This document shows positions 24,048-34,087 of a stretch of 59,968 nt of DNA, in pieces (the first letter of the stretch is position 1; each line of letters begins with the position of its first letter). The DNA is taken from the NCBI RefSeq assembly GCF_001039355.2, contig NW_019775125.1, forward strand, positions 1 to 59,968. Direction: 5' to 3'. The translations under genes were made by a program, and so were the position numbers. The DNA comes from Lingula anatina (taxonomy: Eukaryota; Brachiopoda; Lingulata; Lingulida; Lingulidae). The notes under the pieces are model-generated. The model saw only the letters and a list, made by a program, of their open reading frames with translations, ran no database searches and was not told the DNA's origin.

Positions 24048-24364
24048 TTTTTGGAACCTATTTAGACCCTACCACTGAACCGACACTCATACTTTCTACT
24101 GGAACTTGCATCGTAATTACTGTGGGATTTCATCAGACACTTTCACTGAACTTTGAGCCGATTTATCTCCATTCACTCTCCAGTCGACGGATTCACATCG
24201 GACTTTCACACAGGACACTTCATGCTTTCAGATAGGTTTATTTGTGTATTAAGAATAGCTTATTGTTATTGTCATTAGTTCATTTAGTTTTAATAAAATA
24301 TTTACAATTCTTTAAATCTTTTGTCATTAATTTTTGCTGGCATTGGGTACTCTGACCCGTAACA
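23879..24364 (+). repeat. Left LTR of the gypsy element
   Basis: 486 bases, TG...CA. It matches the right LTR 28982-29449 throughout, differing mainly in (TA)n/T homopolymer length near 24017-24050. It contains tgacgtca at 23904-23911, a perfect CRE-type palindrome kept in every copy, and aataaa near 24293, a plausible polyadenylation signal. Confidence 0.9.
23904..23911. promoter_or_regulatory. CRE-type palindrome in the LTR
   Basis: tgacgtca, 25 bases inside the LTR, in the likely U3 region. It is identical in the truncated LTR near 23040, the right LTR and the second element copy. CRE palindromes bind CREB/ATF-type factors; a promoter role here is inferred. Confidence 0.4.
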
Positions 24365-24368
24365 GAAT

Positions 24369-24386
24369 TGGGGGCTCGTCCGGGAA
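24369..24386 (+). other. Primer binding site (tRNA-Pro type)
   Basis: tgggggctcgtccggga lies four bases after the LTR end. It corresponds to the 3' end of animal tRNA-Pro, the primer also used by murine-type gammaretroviruses, and differs at most in the last base. Confidence 0.85.
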
Positions 24387-24460
24387 ATTTTAGATTTTCT
24401 TATCGGTAGCAATTTTTGTGTGCAAATTTACTACAGTAGCCAGCAGAAATCAATTCCACC

Positions 24461-25711
24461 ATGGTATTCTCTGTCACCGAATTTCTCCAATCTCCTACGG
24501 TGGCAGACTTTGAAGCTTTGAAAAAAGATGAATTAGTTGCCTTAGCTTTACATTTCAATTTAGTTGTGAAATCATCCATGAAAAAACAAGAGATTAGAGG
24601 AATAGTAGTGAAGAAACTTGTAGATGAACAAATATTTAAGTCTGATGATTTACCGCCAATAGTTAAGGCAGAAACCAACATTTCAGAGTATGAATTAGAA
24701 CTGGAGAAGTTAAGAATAGATAGACAGTTTCAGTTAGAAAAAGAAAGGTTAGAAAGAGAAAGAGAAGAAAGAGATAAAGATAGGCAGTTTCAGTTGGAAA
24801 AACTAAGATTAGAGCACAGTGAAAGATCAACTTCACATGTCAGGTATGAATTTGATGCGGCAAAGAACATTAGGTTAGTTCCTAAATTCCAAGAAAAATC
24901 AGTTGATAAATTTTTCCCACAATTTGAAAAAATAGCAGAACATCTCCAATGGCCGTTTGAAGTATGGCCCACACTTTTACAAAGTGTTTTGGTAGGGAAA
25001 GCTGCTGAGGTGTATTCAGCTCTCAGTTTAGCAGAAAGCTCAGATTATGAAAAGGTGAAATCGGCTATTTTAAAGGCATATGAATTGGTGCCAGAAGCTT
25101 ACAGACAAAAATTTAGGAAACAGAAGAAAATAGAAACTCAGACTTACGTAGAATTTGCTAGAGAGAAAGAAGACTTATTTGATAAGTGGTTTAGATCCAA
25201 AAAGTGTGAAAAGAATTTTGCAAATTTACGTCAACTTATTCTAGTAGAAGAGTTTAAGGAATGTGTTTCCCAAGATCTAAAAATCCATTTAGAAGACAAG
25301 AATGTTGAAACTCTTGAGCAAGCAGCAGTTATTTCGGATTCATACGCACTAACCCATAAGAAAAACTTTGTACCTACATGTAGATCTCAGTCTCCCATCC
25401 AGTCTCCCAAAAACAATATTCTCTGTCCCAAGTCACCACATTACAGTGGTTCCACAACCCCACAGCCGGGTCGTTTTGAGTCACCTCAAACTGTAGGGTC
25501 ATCCCCAACTTGCAATTACTGCAAGAAAAAGGGTCATCTCATTGGTGAATGTATCAAACTTAAGATGAAAAATGACCTTCTAAAGCGACAGACAAATGCC
25601 TGTGCAGCTTTAAGAAATGATAGGAAAGCCTTAGATTTGTTACGTGCTGACACTCCTGATGTCCAGGATTCAAAGTCCAGTTTTGTTGATACCTGTGGAG
25701 GATCAGTATAA
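24461..25711 (+). CDS. gag: Gag polyprotein of the gypsy element
   Basis: 416 residues, uninterrupted. The ATG sits in a strong context (tccaccATGg). The first about 70 residues, with Leu/Lys-rich helices, resemble the SAP-like start seen in related Gag proteins. Residues about 75-125 form a highly charged Glu/Arg coiled coil with a repeated DRQFQLEK segment. The middle (about 130-300) fits a retrotransposon capsid domain. Near residue 350 there is one zinc knuckle, CNYCKKKGHLIGEC (C-X2-C-X4-H-X4-C), for RNA packaging. It ends with TAA at 25709. The pol frame, which is +1 relative to gag, opens at 25635 and overlaps the last 77 bases. Confidence 0.85.
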   Translation: MVFSVTEFLQSPTVADFEALKKDELVALALHFNLVVKSSMKKQEIRGIVVKKLVDEQIFKSDDLPPIVKAETNISEYELELEKLRIDRQFQLEKERLEREREERDKDRQFQLEKLRLEHSERSTSHVRYEFDAAKNIRLVPKFQEKSVDKFFPQFEKIAEHLQWPFEVWPTLLQSVLVGKAAEVYSALSLAESSDYEKVKSAILKAYELVPEAYRQKFRKQKKIETQTYVEFAREKEDLFDKWFRSKKCEKNFANLRQLILVEEFKECVSQDLKIHLEDKNVETLEQAAVISDSYALTHKKNFVPTCRSQSPIQSPKNNILCPKSPHYSGSTTPQPGRFESPQTVGSSPTCNYCKKKGHLIGECIKLKMKNDLLKRQTNACAALRNDRKALDLLRADTPDVQDSKSSFVDTCGGSV

Positions 25712-26645
25712 GCCCTTTTTGTCTCAGGGATTTGTTTCACTCAGTGATTCTAGCAAAGCTTTACCTGTTCAGATTTTGAGAGATACTGGAGCTGCCCAGA
25801 CTCTGCTGTTAGAGGGCGTGTTGCCTTTGTCTGAGGAGACGTCTATTGATAGTTCAGTTTTATTACAGGGTGTTGAGCTAGGTGTCATTGATGTTCCCTT
25901 TCACAGAGTTTATCTGAAGTCAGATTTAGCTACTGGTCCAGTTATTGTAGGTGTTCGACCTACTCTTCCCATTCAAGGCATTTCCTTGTTGCTAGGCAAC
26001 GATTTAGCAGGTGGTAAAGTGATACCTGATCCCATTGTTTGTGAGAAAACAATCTCTGATGTCGTTTCTGATGATGATGAAGACGACTTGTACCCAGCCT
26101 GTGTTGTTACGAGGGCAATGGCTTCAAAACAAAAGGCTAAGGCTGATGGTACTCTAGTAGTGGATAAAGCTGATCCACTTAAAGAAATTTCACTTAGTGA
26201 AACGTTTATGACAACCATTGATGACAGTTTACCTGTAGAGTCATATGAAACCAAAGTGCCAGTTGACATTGATGTGTCTCTGAAGGCATCTAGTGTTGAG
26301 TCTGATTTGTCATTTGACAAGGGTAAGGACACCATCAGTCGTGAACAGTTACTGTTGGAACAAAGTAAAGATCCAGATATTGTCAGACTTACTAAAAGAG
26401 CTCTTCCAATGGAAGAAACAGCAAAAGTCGGAGAGTGTTTTTACCTCAAAGACAGCATCCTTATGCGAAAAATGCGTCCACCTGATGCATCACCTGACGA
26501 GGTGTGGCGTATTATTCACCAGGTAGTGGTTCCTGTAGTATATCGCAAGGATATCATGAGTTTAGCTCACGACACCCCTATGGCAGGTCATTTAGGTGTA
26601 AATAAGACCTGTATCAGAATTTTGAGTCATTTTTATCGGCCATAG
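25635..26645 (+). pseudogene. pol: Pol, part 1: aspartic protease and integrase zinc domain
   Basis: The frame opens right after a stop at 25632 and overlaps gag, so it needs a frameshift (+1) or similar bypass rather than its own start. The protease motif ILRDTGAAQTLL has the catalytic Asp-Thr-Gly near 25785, and a GNDLAGG segment follows. An acidic linker (DDDEDD) leads to the integrase H2C2 zinc domain: its two His are in HDTPMAGHLG, and the Cys pair, CKSCHVC, lies beyond a TAG stop at 26643-26645. The stop breaks the polyprotein inside the integrase, so the copy is inactive. Confidence 0.85.
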
Positions 26646-27640
26646 TTGAGAAAGGATGTGTCTGAGTTTTGCAAGTCTTGTCATGTATGTCAGATGGTAG
26701 GAAAACCAAATCAGAAAAGACCATCTTTTCCCCTGCAACCCATTCCAGCCTTTGAGGAACCTTTAAGTAGGGTGTTAGTTGATTGTGTAGGACCTTTGCC
26801 TAAAACTAGGTCAGGTAATTAGTATTTACTTACCATAATGTGTACCTCCACTCGGTTCCCTGAAGCTATACCTCTGAGGAATATTAAAGCAAAGACCATA
26901 GTCAAGGCCCTTGCTAAATTTTTCTGTTTTGTAGGTATCCCCAAGGCTATTCAGTCAGACCAGGGCTCAAACTTTATGTCAGGGTTGTTTCAGCAGGTCA
27001 TGCATGAATTAGGTATTAGGCAGTACAAGTCTTCTGCTTACCACCCTGAGTCTCAAGGTGCACTGGAGCGTTTTCACCAGACCCTCAAAACCATGATAAA
27101 AACACATTGTTACCAGAATGAAAAGGACTGGGATGAAGGGGTTCACCTTGTGTTGTTTGCTGCACGAGAAGCTGTGCAGGAGTCCCTGGGGTTCAGTCCC
27201 TTTGAATTAGTGTTTGGTCATACTGTCAGGGGACCATTGAAATTATTGAAGGAGAAATGGTTGACTGAGACTAGTGATCTCAATCTTTTAGACTATGTGT
27301 CTACTTTCAAAGAAAGATTATTCAGTGCTTGTAAATTAGCTCAAGAAAATCTCAAGGGTTCTCAAGCAAAAATGAAAACATGGTATGATAAAGATGCTAG
27401 GAACAGAGAGTTCAAACCAGGTGAAAAAGTACTGGTATTTTTACCTCTCAATGGTCAACCTTTACAAGCCAGATATTTTGGCCCTTACGAAATTGAAAGC
27501 AAGATTAGTGATGTTAACTATGTAGTTAAGACACCAGGCAGGCGAAAAGAAAAGCGAGTGTGTCATGTTAACATGTTGAAAAAGTATGTTGATAGAAGTG
27601 ATTTTAAGTCAGTAGAATCCGTTTCAACTGTGACCAATGT
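26646..27640 (+). pseudogene. pol: Pol, part 2: integrase core and GPY/F module
   Basis: Same frame as part 1, with a further in-frame TAG at 26820-26822. The D,D-35-E core is visible: Asp in VLVDCVGPLP, Asp in QSDQGSNF, Glu in SQGALERFHQ. From about 27420 the C-terminal module contains GPYEIESK, the GPY/F signature of Ty3/gypsy-type integrases, ending in a basic CHVNMLKKY segment. All three catalytic acids remain, so decay is by stops only. Integrase normally follows RNase H in Ty3/gypsy elements; here it comes first. Confidence 0.88.
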
Positions 27641-28234
27641 TAAGTCATGTACTGAAAATGAAATTGGTGTGGACACCAGTGAAAATGACTTTAATCAAAG
27701 TGCTTATTTGAAGAATTCTGAAATCCTGAGAGACCTTGATGTGAAACTTGAACATTTGACCAGTCATCAGAAAGAAGAGGTTCAACGATTGATTACTGAT
27801 TACCAGGATATTTTCCCTGATGTTCCAAAAAAGACGAATGCTGCTCTTCATGACGTCAGTGTAGGGGATGCTCAGCCTATCAAACAGCACCCATACAGAC
27901 TGAATCCAATAAAGCTTCAGTATCTGAGAAAGGAAGTTCAATATATGCTGGAAAATGACATAATTGAACCAAGCAGTAGTGGCTGGAGTTCACCATGCAT
28001 TCTTGTCCCAAAGTCAGATGGAACTTATCGCTTTTGCACAGATTTCCGCAAAGTAAATTCTGTTACCATAACAGACTCCTATCCTATCCCACGAATTGAT
28101 GATGGCATAGATAGAATTGGCAGTGCGAAATTTGTCAGCAAATTTGACTTGCTGAAGGGTTACTGGCAAGTACCCTTAACTGACAGAGCTAAAGAAATTT
28201 CAGCATTTGTGACTCCGGATGTCAGGCTGCTGTA
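27641..28234 (+). pseudogene. pol: Pol, part 3: reverse transcriptase, internally deleted
   Basis: Continues in the integrase frame. Visible are the finger region (WSSPCILVPKSDGTYRF.TDFRKVN) and motif A (KFDLLKGYWQVPLT, first catalytic Asp). The sequence then jumps at about 28220. Compared with 35371-36034, 223 bases are missing, removing motif B (the FG segment) and the YIDD catalytic box. The loss is not a multiple of three and the frame ends at once. This allele or copy cannot make an active reverse transcriptase. Confidence 0.9.
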
Positions 28235-28294
28235 GAGTATTTAGGTCACAGAGTAGGTCAGGGTTTAAGTACACCTATCATGGCTAAAGTATAA

Positions 28295-28906
28295 GCCATC
28301 TTAGAGTTTCTAGTTCCTACCAACAAGAAAGAATTGATGAGATTTCTAGGTATGGCAGGATTTTACAGAAAATTTTGCCCAAATTTTTCCTCTGTTGTTA
28401 GTCCACTTACTAACCTCTCAAAAAAGAGGGTGATATTTAATTGGACAAAGGACTGTGATGAGTCCTTCAGAAAAATTAAGGCAATCCTTATGAGTAGTCC
28501 AGTTTTGTCAGCTCCAGATTTTGAGAGGCAATTTAAGCTTGCTGTTGATGCTAGTGATGTAGGAATAGGAGCTGCTTTATTCCAGGAAAATGATGACAAT
28601 GTAGATAGAGTAATTTCTTACTTTTCAAAGAAACTTACAAAATGTCAGAAAAACTATTCTACTATTGAGAAAGAATGTCTTGCTTTGTTGTTAGCTTTAC
28701 AACACTTTGATGTGTATTTGAATGTTACTTTACATCCTATTCTTGTCTACACAGACCATAATCCACTCACATTTTTGCACAAAATGTCAAATAAGAATCA
28801 GAGACTGACAAGGTGGAGTTTGTTGTTACAAGAGTATGATATTGTTATTAAACATATTAAGGGCAAAGACAATGTCATTGCAGATGCCCTTTCAAGAGTG
28901 TCATAA
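28295..28906 (+). pseudogene. pol: Pol, part 4: RT connection and RNase H
   Basis: Open from after a TAA at 28292-28294 to TAA at 28904-28906. It starts with the RT thumb/connection MRFLGMAGFYRKF, then RNase H: LAVDASDVGIGAAL (Asp), IEKECLALLLAL (Glu), VYTDHNPL (Asp), and the family-typical end HIKGKDNVIADALSR. The RNase H residues are intact. The upstream TAA is shared with the second copy (36032-36034), so both descend from one already stopped element. Confidence 0.88.
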
Positions 28907-28970
28907 TTGGACATATATATGCATTATTTAGAGTGTAAAATTTAAGTTTTCATTGATATTCAAACTTTTT

Positions 28971-28981
28971 AAGGGGGGAGG
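28971..28981 (+). other. Polypurine tract
   Basis: aaggggggagg directly before the right LTR, where plus-strand synthesis is primed. Same sequence before the LTR at 36722. Confidence 0.85.
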
Positions 28982-29449
28982 TGTTGTGTATAAGTAGGTC
29001 AGCTTATGACGTCACCATATCGCGAGAGCATGAGTATCTCGAGAGCGTTAGTTTAGACAGACGCTGGGAGTATGAACGGATAGGAGACTGAGTTTTGTTT
29101 TAAGACTTTTGAAGGATAATTTTTTTTTTTTTTTTTTTTTTTTTGGAACCTTTTTACCACTGAACCGACACTCATACTTTCTACTGGAACTTGCATCGTA
29201 ATTACTGTGGGATTTCATCAGACAATTTCACTGAACTTTGAGCCGATTTATCTCCATTCACTCTCCAGTCGACGGATTCACATCGCAGTTTCACACAGGA
29301 CACTTCATGCTTTCAGATAGGTTTATTTGTGTATTAAGAATAGCTTATTGTTATTGTCATTAGTTTATTTAGTTTTAATAAAATATTAAAACTTCTTTAA
29401 ATCTTTTGTCATTGATTTTTGCTGGCATTGGGTACTCTGACCCGTAACA
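28982..29449 (+). repeat. Right LTR of the gypsy element
   Basis: 468 bases, TG...CA, matching the left LTR with only a few substitutions and a different poly-T length near 29119-29143. Close LTR identity implies a fairly recent insertion despite the stops. Followed by GTAT, the target duplication. Confidence 0.9.
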
Positions 29450-29453
29450 GTAT

Positions 29454-30889
29454 CAGTTAATAATAATTTTCACTGCCATTTCTTTTCTAGCTCTTTGGGA
29501 GCATTCACATCGAGAAGAACCGAGGTCTAGTAAGGCCGCGACCTACATATGGCGGACCTATTTGAATTCAAATGTACCTGAAAGGGGGTAAAACGTACAT
29601 TTGTAATAAATGACAGTTACTGCTCTCTCTCCATCTCATCTGCCAAAGGCCCTTCACCTGATTTTGTATCAGGTAGATGGACCACTGGTAATACTTCCCT
29701 GGAATATCGTACGTCGTAAGTGAAATGAGATCTCCTTACGAAAATTTCAAAAAGAATGTCCTATACAACCCCTGCCTATAGCAATACCTGCCTAGGACAT
29801 TTGTCTCTTAGAACCAAAAAGGATTTTGCCCAATTACGGTGCTTGTAAGTTGTATAGTGGGGAAGGGTATATCTTATCCTACTGTACTTTAATAGAGTTA
29901 TCCCATAACTTCACACAGATTTGTTTGGGGATTTTGTTGTAATGTATTCAAAATAGCCAGCTATAAAGTGCTGAAATATTTGTGACAGGCCACAAGTCAG
30001 CCGAGTAGAGAAACATGAAATGGAACTAAATAGTTAAGTGCATTTGCCCACATTCACTTGCAATAAATGTTTTGTTTTCAGCAGTTTCACCTTTCTATAA
30101 GGGTAAATAGTAAATAGTGAATATTAAAAAAAAATTGTGTCAACTTATGTGTCACCGTGTGTGGGTGTGTGGGTGTGTGTATTTGTGTGTAAGTGTGCAT
30201 GAGTGTCCGCTGAAATTTTCCGCTGAAAAAGTCATTGAAGGGGGGGATAATTATTGGCTGGGTACCAGTTATAAAAATGCAGTTCCGAAATTCCAGGGAG
30301 ATTAAGTGACCTATTGACCCCCGCCACATGCAGACGCCCATGTGTGTGTGTGAGAGAGAGACAGAGATACAGAGCGAGAAACAGGGGTGGTGGCTATAAT
30401 TGTTATTTTCTCAAAGCAAATGTAAGACCCGAAAAGCAGTCACATGACTGAGTGATGAAATATTGAGATAGAAGGAGATAGATAGAAAGATGGATAAATA
30501 GATAAACAGGTATATATATATATAAAGAGAGACATTAAGGAAAATGCTGTGAAAGACAATTTATTATGTTAGATGAATACTGTTTAAGTCAGATGAAATT
30601 TGAGTTGATTGGTAATTTTCTCAATCGAAAAATTTAATCACGTGCGCAACAGCTGCAGACTGAACTTATGGATGTATCAAATTAATGGTGTATTGGAAAT
30701 AATATTTTAGATACCAGTATTTAGTTCAAAGCTGGGTTGGCAGAGATCGTATTATGAGGAATTTTTGATAGTTAATTGACAAATTCAAGGTGAAGTTCTG
30801 GTGATCACGCAAAAAGATAATGTATCAAAAACAAGTTTACACGTGACCGATACTGAGAAATAGGACATAACTGTACTTGCCCAAGTTAT
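29454..30889. repeat. Right repeat arm, first part
   Basis: No gene. Holds reverse-complement relatives of the left arm, including the nested element at 30198-30342 bounded by (GT)n, the cacaagtcagccgagtagag unit near 29990, and the ctgcagactgaac segment near 30654. Confidence 0.65.
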
Positions 30890-31632
30890 ACATACTCTTC
30901 TATTGCATCTGTCTCATTTCTCCTATTACTTTAGTCTTTCTGGTATTATGTTTAACCCACACCTGAGGCTTTCATCTTCTAGGGCCTCTAGTGTTGTCTG
31001 TAGATCGTTTGGACAACTGCTTCCACTACGATGTCACCTGCAAACATGAGGTGGTTGAGCCTGGTTGTCTTCATAACATTTTTCTTCAGCTGGTTGACAA
31101 TATGCACGTGATCTGTTGTGGTGTACAAGCTTCTGAAACCTGCATATTCTTTTGGCTGTGCTTAATTCAGACTTTTGTTAGCCTTTGAGTAAAAAATATT
31201 GGTACAAATCTTATACAGGTTTGATAATAAGCAGATGGGTCTGTAATTCTTCATGTCTTTTCTGTTACGCTTTTTGAGCAGTATGATCATATTTACATTC
31301 TTCCATCCTTCCTGACATTGATCCGAATCAATCCCAAGACAGCTCTGTGGTCGATACAAATGTTTAGTCTGTTTAGTACTTTCTCATCAGTCAATATGTT
31401 TGGTCTGTTTGTCATGATGTAATCAATTTCATTCTTTTATTTACCGTCTGGACTTTCCCATGTCCATCCTCTTATTTTTTTCTTTCTGTAGAAGGTGTTC
31501 ATGATCTTAATCTTGTTTGCCATGGCCAATCGTATCAACATTTCCCTCCCCATTCCTTTCTCCACTACCAAAATTCCCTGTGGAATTATCTTATTTATCC
31601 AGGTTTATCCCGACCTTGTCATTAAAGTCACC
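30890..31632 (-). pseudogene. RTE-like LINE fragment (endonuclease + reverse transcriptase)
   Basis: On the minus strand, from about 31632, the sequence reads GDFNDKVG and then, after a frameshift, a stretch ending WTWESPDGK with KNEIDYIMTN and DHRAV. These are landmarks of the AP-type endonuclease of non-LTR retrotransposons, with the catalytic DFN and DH pairs. Next comes a reverse-transcriptase start with KNYRPICLLSNLYKI. A gap deletes the middle fingers/palm, and the frame resumes with a degraded palm box, LMFAGDIVV, where FADD is expected. A DLQTTLEALEDESL-like tail follows in another frame. Stops and frameshifts make it dead. A second copy is at 38562-39304. Confidence 0.7.
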
Positions 31633-32595
31633 CATAACGTAATATATTCATAATGGCCGACAATAATTATTTAATATTTTGTGTCTGGTTGCAAGTCACC
31701 TGTATAGATAAGCGTGAAATGGGACTAGTCAGTTAATTGCATTTGCCCTTATTCCTGTTCAGTTAATGTTTTGTTTTTCAGCAGTTTCACTTAATTTTAA
31801 GGGTAAACTGGGGATATTGGTAAATGTTTATCAGGATATGAGTCACTGTATGTGTGTGTGTGCGTGTGTTTGTGTGTGTGTGTGAGAGAGACAGGGAGAG
31901 AGAGAGAGAGAGAGAGAGATGGGTGGTGAGAGGTGGCGGTAATTGTCATTTCAACCAAACTAAGATCCGACAATCACAACAATAATAAAAATAATTATCT
32001 ATGATGGTGGTTTGGTTGACGTGGGAAAGGTGCGTATTCTTCTGAAATTGACTATAGAACAGGCCTTAAAACAATGGTTGAGAACAACCTTCTGCCCATG
32101 AACCCTTTACCAGGGCCACAGATTAATAAGGTGTACATTTTGACGGAAGATTGTGTCAGAAATAAGCCATAGTCATATCTGTGAATATCTGGTGACAATC
32201 AATTTGTGACCATATTAGGGGGTATCCCCCAAGAAATTAAATTTGCCATTCAACTTTTAGTTTCGAGATTGTTTTGAAGCTTCTGAAACTAGGTCCACCT
32301 ATTTGCTAACAGACGCCGGATGGATGATGCCGTCGAGTTGCGTTAGCGGTCTCAAATATTGGTCAAGTACCTGCAACCGATTTTGCAGCAGCAGTAGATG
32401 GATCTCTAGTAGTGGGTTCCAGGGTCCAAATCGGAAATGAAGGGAGATGGCTACAAAAACTTCCAAAAGAACCTCCCATAGGTCTCTATAGGGATTTTAT
32501 CAAACGGCCTTCAGATCTACTATATGTGTCTCATTGGACCCAGTGGGATTTTGGCCAGTTTCCTATAGGTCCTACAGTGGGGAAAGGCTTATGTT
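31633..32595. repeat. Right repeat arm, second part
   Basis: Contains a (GT)n(GA)n core at 31850-31918 in the same register as other units, and a segment with gcttctgaaactaggtccacc (32279-32299) matching the left arm near 7720 and 9035. No gene supported. Confidence 0.6.
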
Positions 32596-32882
32596 CCCGC
32601 ACGAAAATGCAGTAGTATCGAAGTAGCAAAGAAGTATTAACGCAGCAGTGGTGTGGAGCACATTTGCAGTAGAAATGCAGCATAGCCTACTGCAATTCTA
32701 CTCCAAAAAGTACATAGGTTTGTACAGAGAGGAGTATTAATACAGTAGAGTAGCAGCATGATAGAAGCATGTTTCAAATATGCTTATTAGCTCCCAAATC
32801 GAAGCAGATTTGAGGCATGTTTGCAGTACGTATGATTGCATTAGTCTACTGCGCTGGAGTATCTACTGCGTTTTCGTGCGGG
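32596..32882. mobile_element. Palindromic MITE, 'cccgcacgaaaatgcagtag' family, copy 1
   Basis: 287 bases bounded by cccgcacgaaaatgcagtag and its reverse complement (ctactgcgttttcgtgcggg, one mismatch). Internal sequence is rich in gcagtag/ctactgc repeats and is itself partly palindromic. Non-coding. Three further copies are at 40253-40539 (allelic duplicate), 45838-46143 (reverse orientation) and 48579-48862. Confidence 0.85.
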
Positions 32883-33136
32883 TTGCCCTAATTGATTTAC
32901 CACATAATCTCAATTAGATTTGTGTTGGGATTTTGTCCTCATGTATTCATAATGGCTGATTGAAATAATGTTGAATATTTTGTGTCAGGCCACAAGTCAA
33001 CTGTGATGAGAATTGTGAAATGGAACTAAACAATTAAGTACATTTGCCCACATTCCCGTTCAATTAATGTAATGTTCTCCTATCTATAATGGTAAACTGC
33101 GAATATTTGTAAATGTTTTATTTCAATATATGGACC

Positions 33137-33182
<46 letters not shown>

Positions 33183-33402
33183 CCAGATGGAGGGGTGGTT
33201 GTCGTGCTTGAGTTAGACAAACTAATGAGAGGAGAGAGTGAGAAGAAAGAAAAATGGGTGATTGCCAGCTAAACTACATTTTTATGAACGTGATGCCCTC
33301 ATTCTGGTGGATTTATATTTCAATAGTTTATTTCATCGTCCGTGGTAAATAACATCTACTGGTAAATATTTGCAGTCGACAAAATTAATATGTGTTGTCA
33401 CT

Positions 33403-33450
<48 letters not shown>

Positions 33451-34087
33451 GTGTGTGAGAATGATCTGCGTATCAGATGCAATGATTGTTTTGCCATCCT
33501 TACTCTACATAGTGTTCCATAAAAATGTATTTAAGCCAAGCAGAATGCGCTTGAACACGCCTTCTTAACTCCTGATCAAAACAAGTAGTGTAACGTATAT
33601 CATTAAGAGCTATACCGTTAACATTAAACATACTAGTGTATGATTATATTAACAATTGTTGTGATTGGATAGTTTCATTTGTGTCACCTCAGTCGCCATG
33701 GCCATGACAGTGACAATTTAGGCCTACATATGTGAACAAAACCTGTTCCGGGACGTCTCATTGCTGGAGCAGACTTCAGTCCGAACAAGCAAGGTAAGGT
33801 TTACCTGGATAAAACATTATTTTCATAAGTACAATGTCCAATTGTCATTTACCTTAGGATCACATCATGAGCAGAAGTGCCATCCAGTTTTCTGTGCTTC
33901 TTAATACATATGTGTGACTTTACTATAATCAAATGTCTACATTGTAGTTATATTGTTACGCTTTATTGTAAACTATATAAAGTTAGGTGAGACAGCTTAC
34001 CTACAGCATACATTGTAATATGCCCTTGCTTCGTGGCCTACAGCATACACTGTAATATGTCCTTGCTTCGAGGCTCCCGAGCAACCT
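32883..34087. repeat. Right repeat arm, third part
   Basis: Includes (GT)n at 33140-33174 and (GA)n at 33408-33447. It includes segments related in reverse to 1930-2400 of the left arm. No gene supported. Confidence 0.6.

Larger units (their letters stand above)
23879..29449 (+). mobile_element. Ty3/gypsy LTR retrotransposon, Gmr1-like domain order, decayed
   Basis: A complete element flanked by GTAT on both sides (23875-23878, 29450-29453). It has two LTRs (23879-24364; 28982-29449) starting TG and ending CA, a tRNA-Pro-type primer site, and a polypurine tract just before the right LTR. Internal order on the plus strand is gag (24461-25711), aspartic protease, integrase, then reverse transcriptase and RNase H. 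The integrase lies before the reverse transcriptase, as in Ty1/copia. The integrase GPY/F module and the RNase H type are those of Ty3/gypsy. This combination is the hallmark of the Gmr1-like group. The element is dead: in-frame stops at 26643 and 26820 in integrase, one at 28292, and a 223-base deletion in the reverse transcriptase. A second partial copy is at 35371-37169. Confidence 0.9.
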
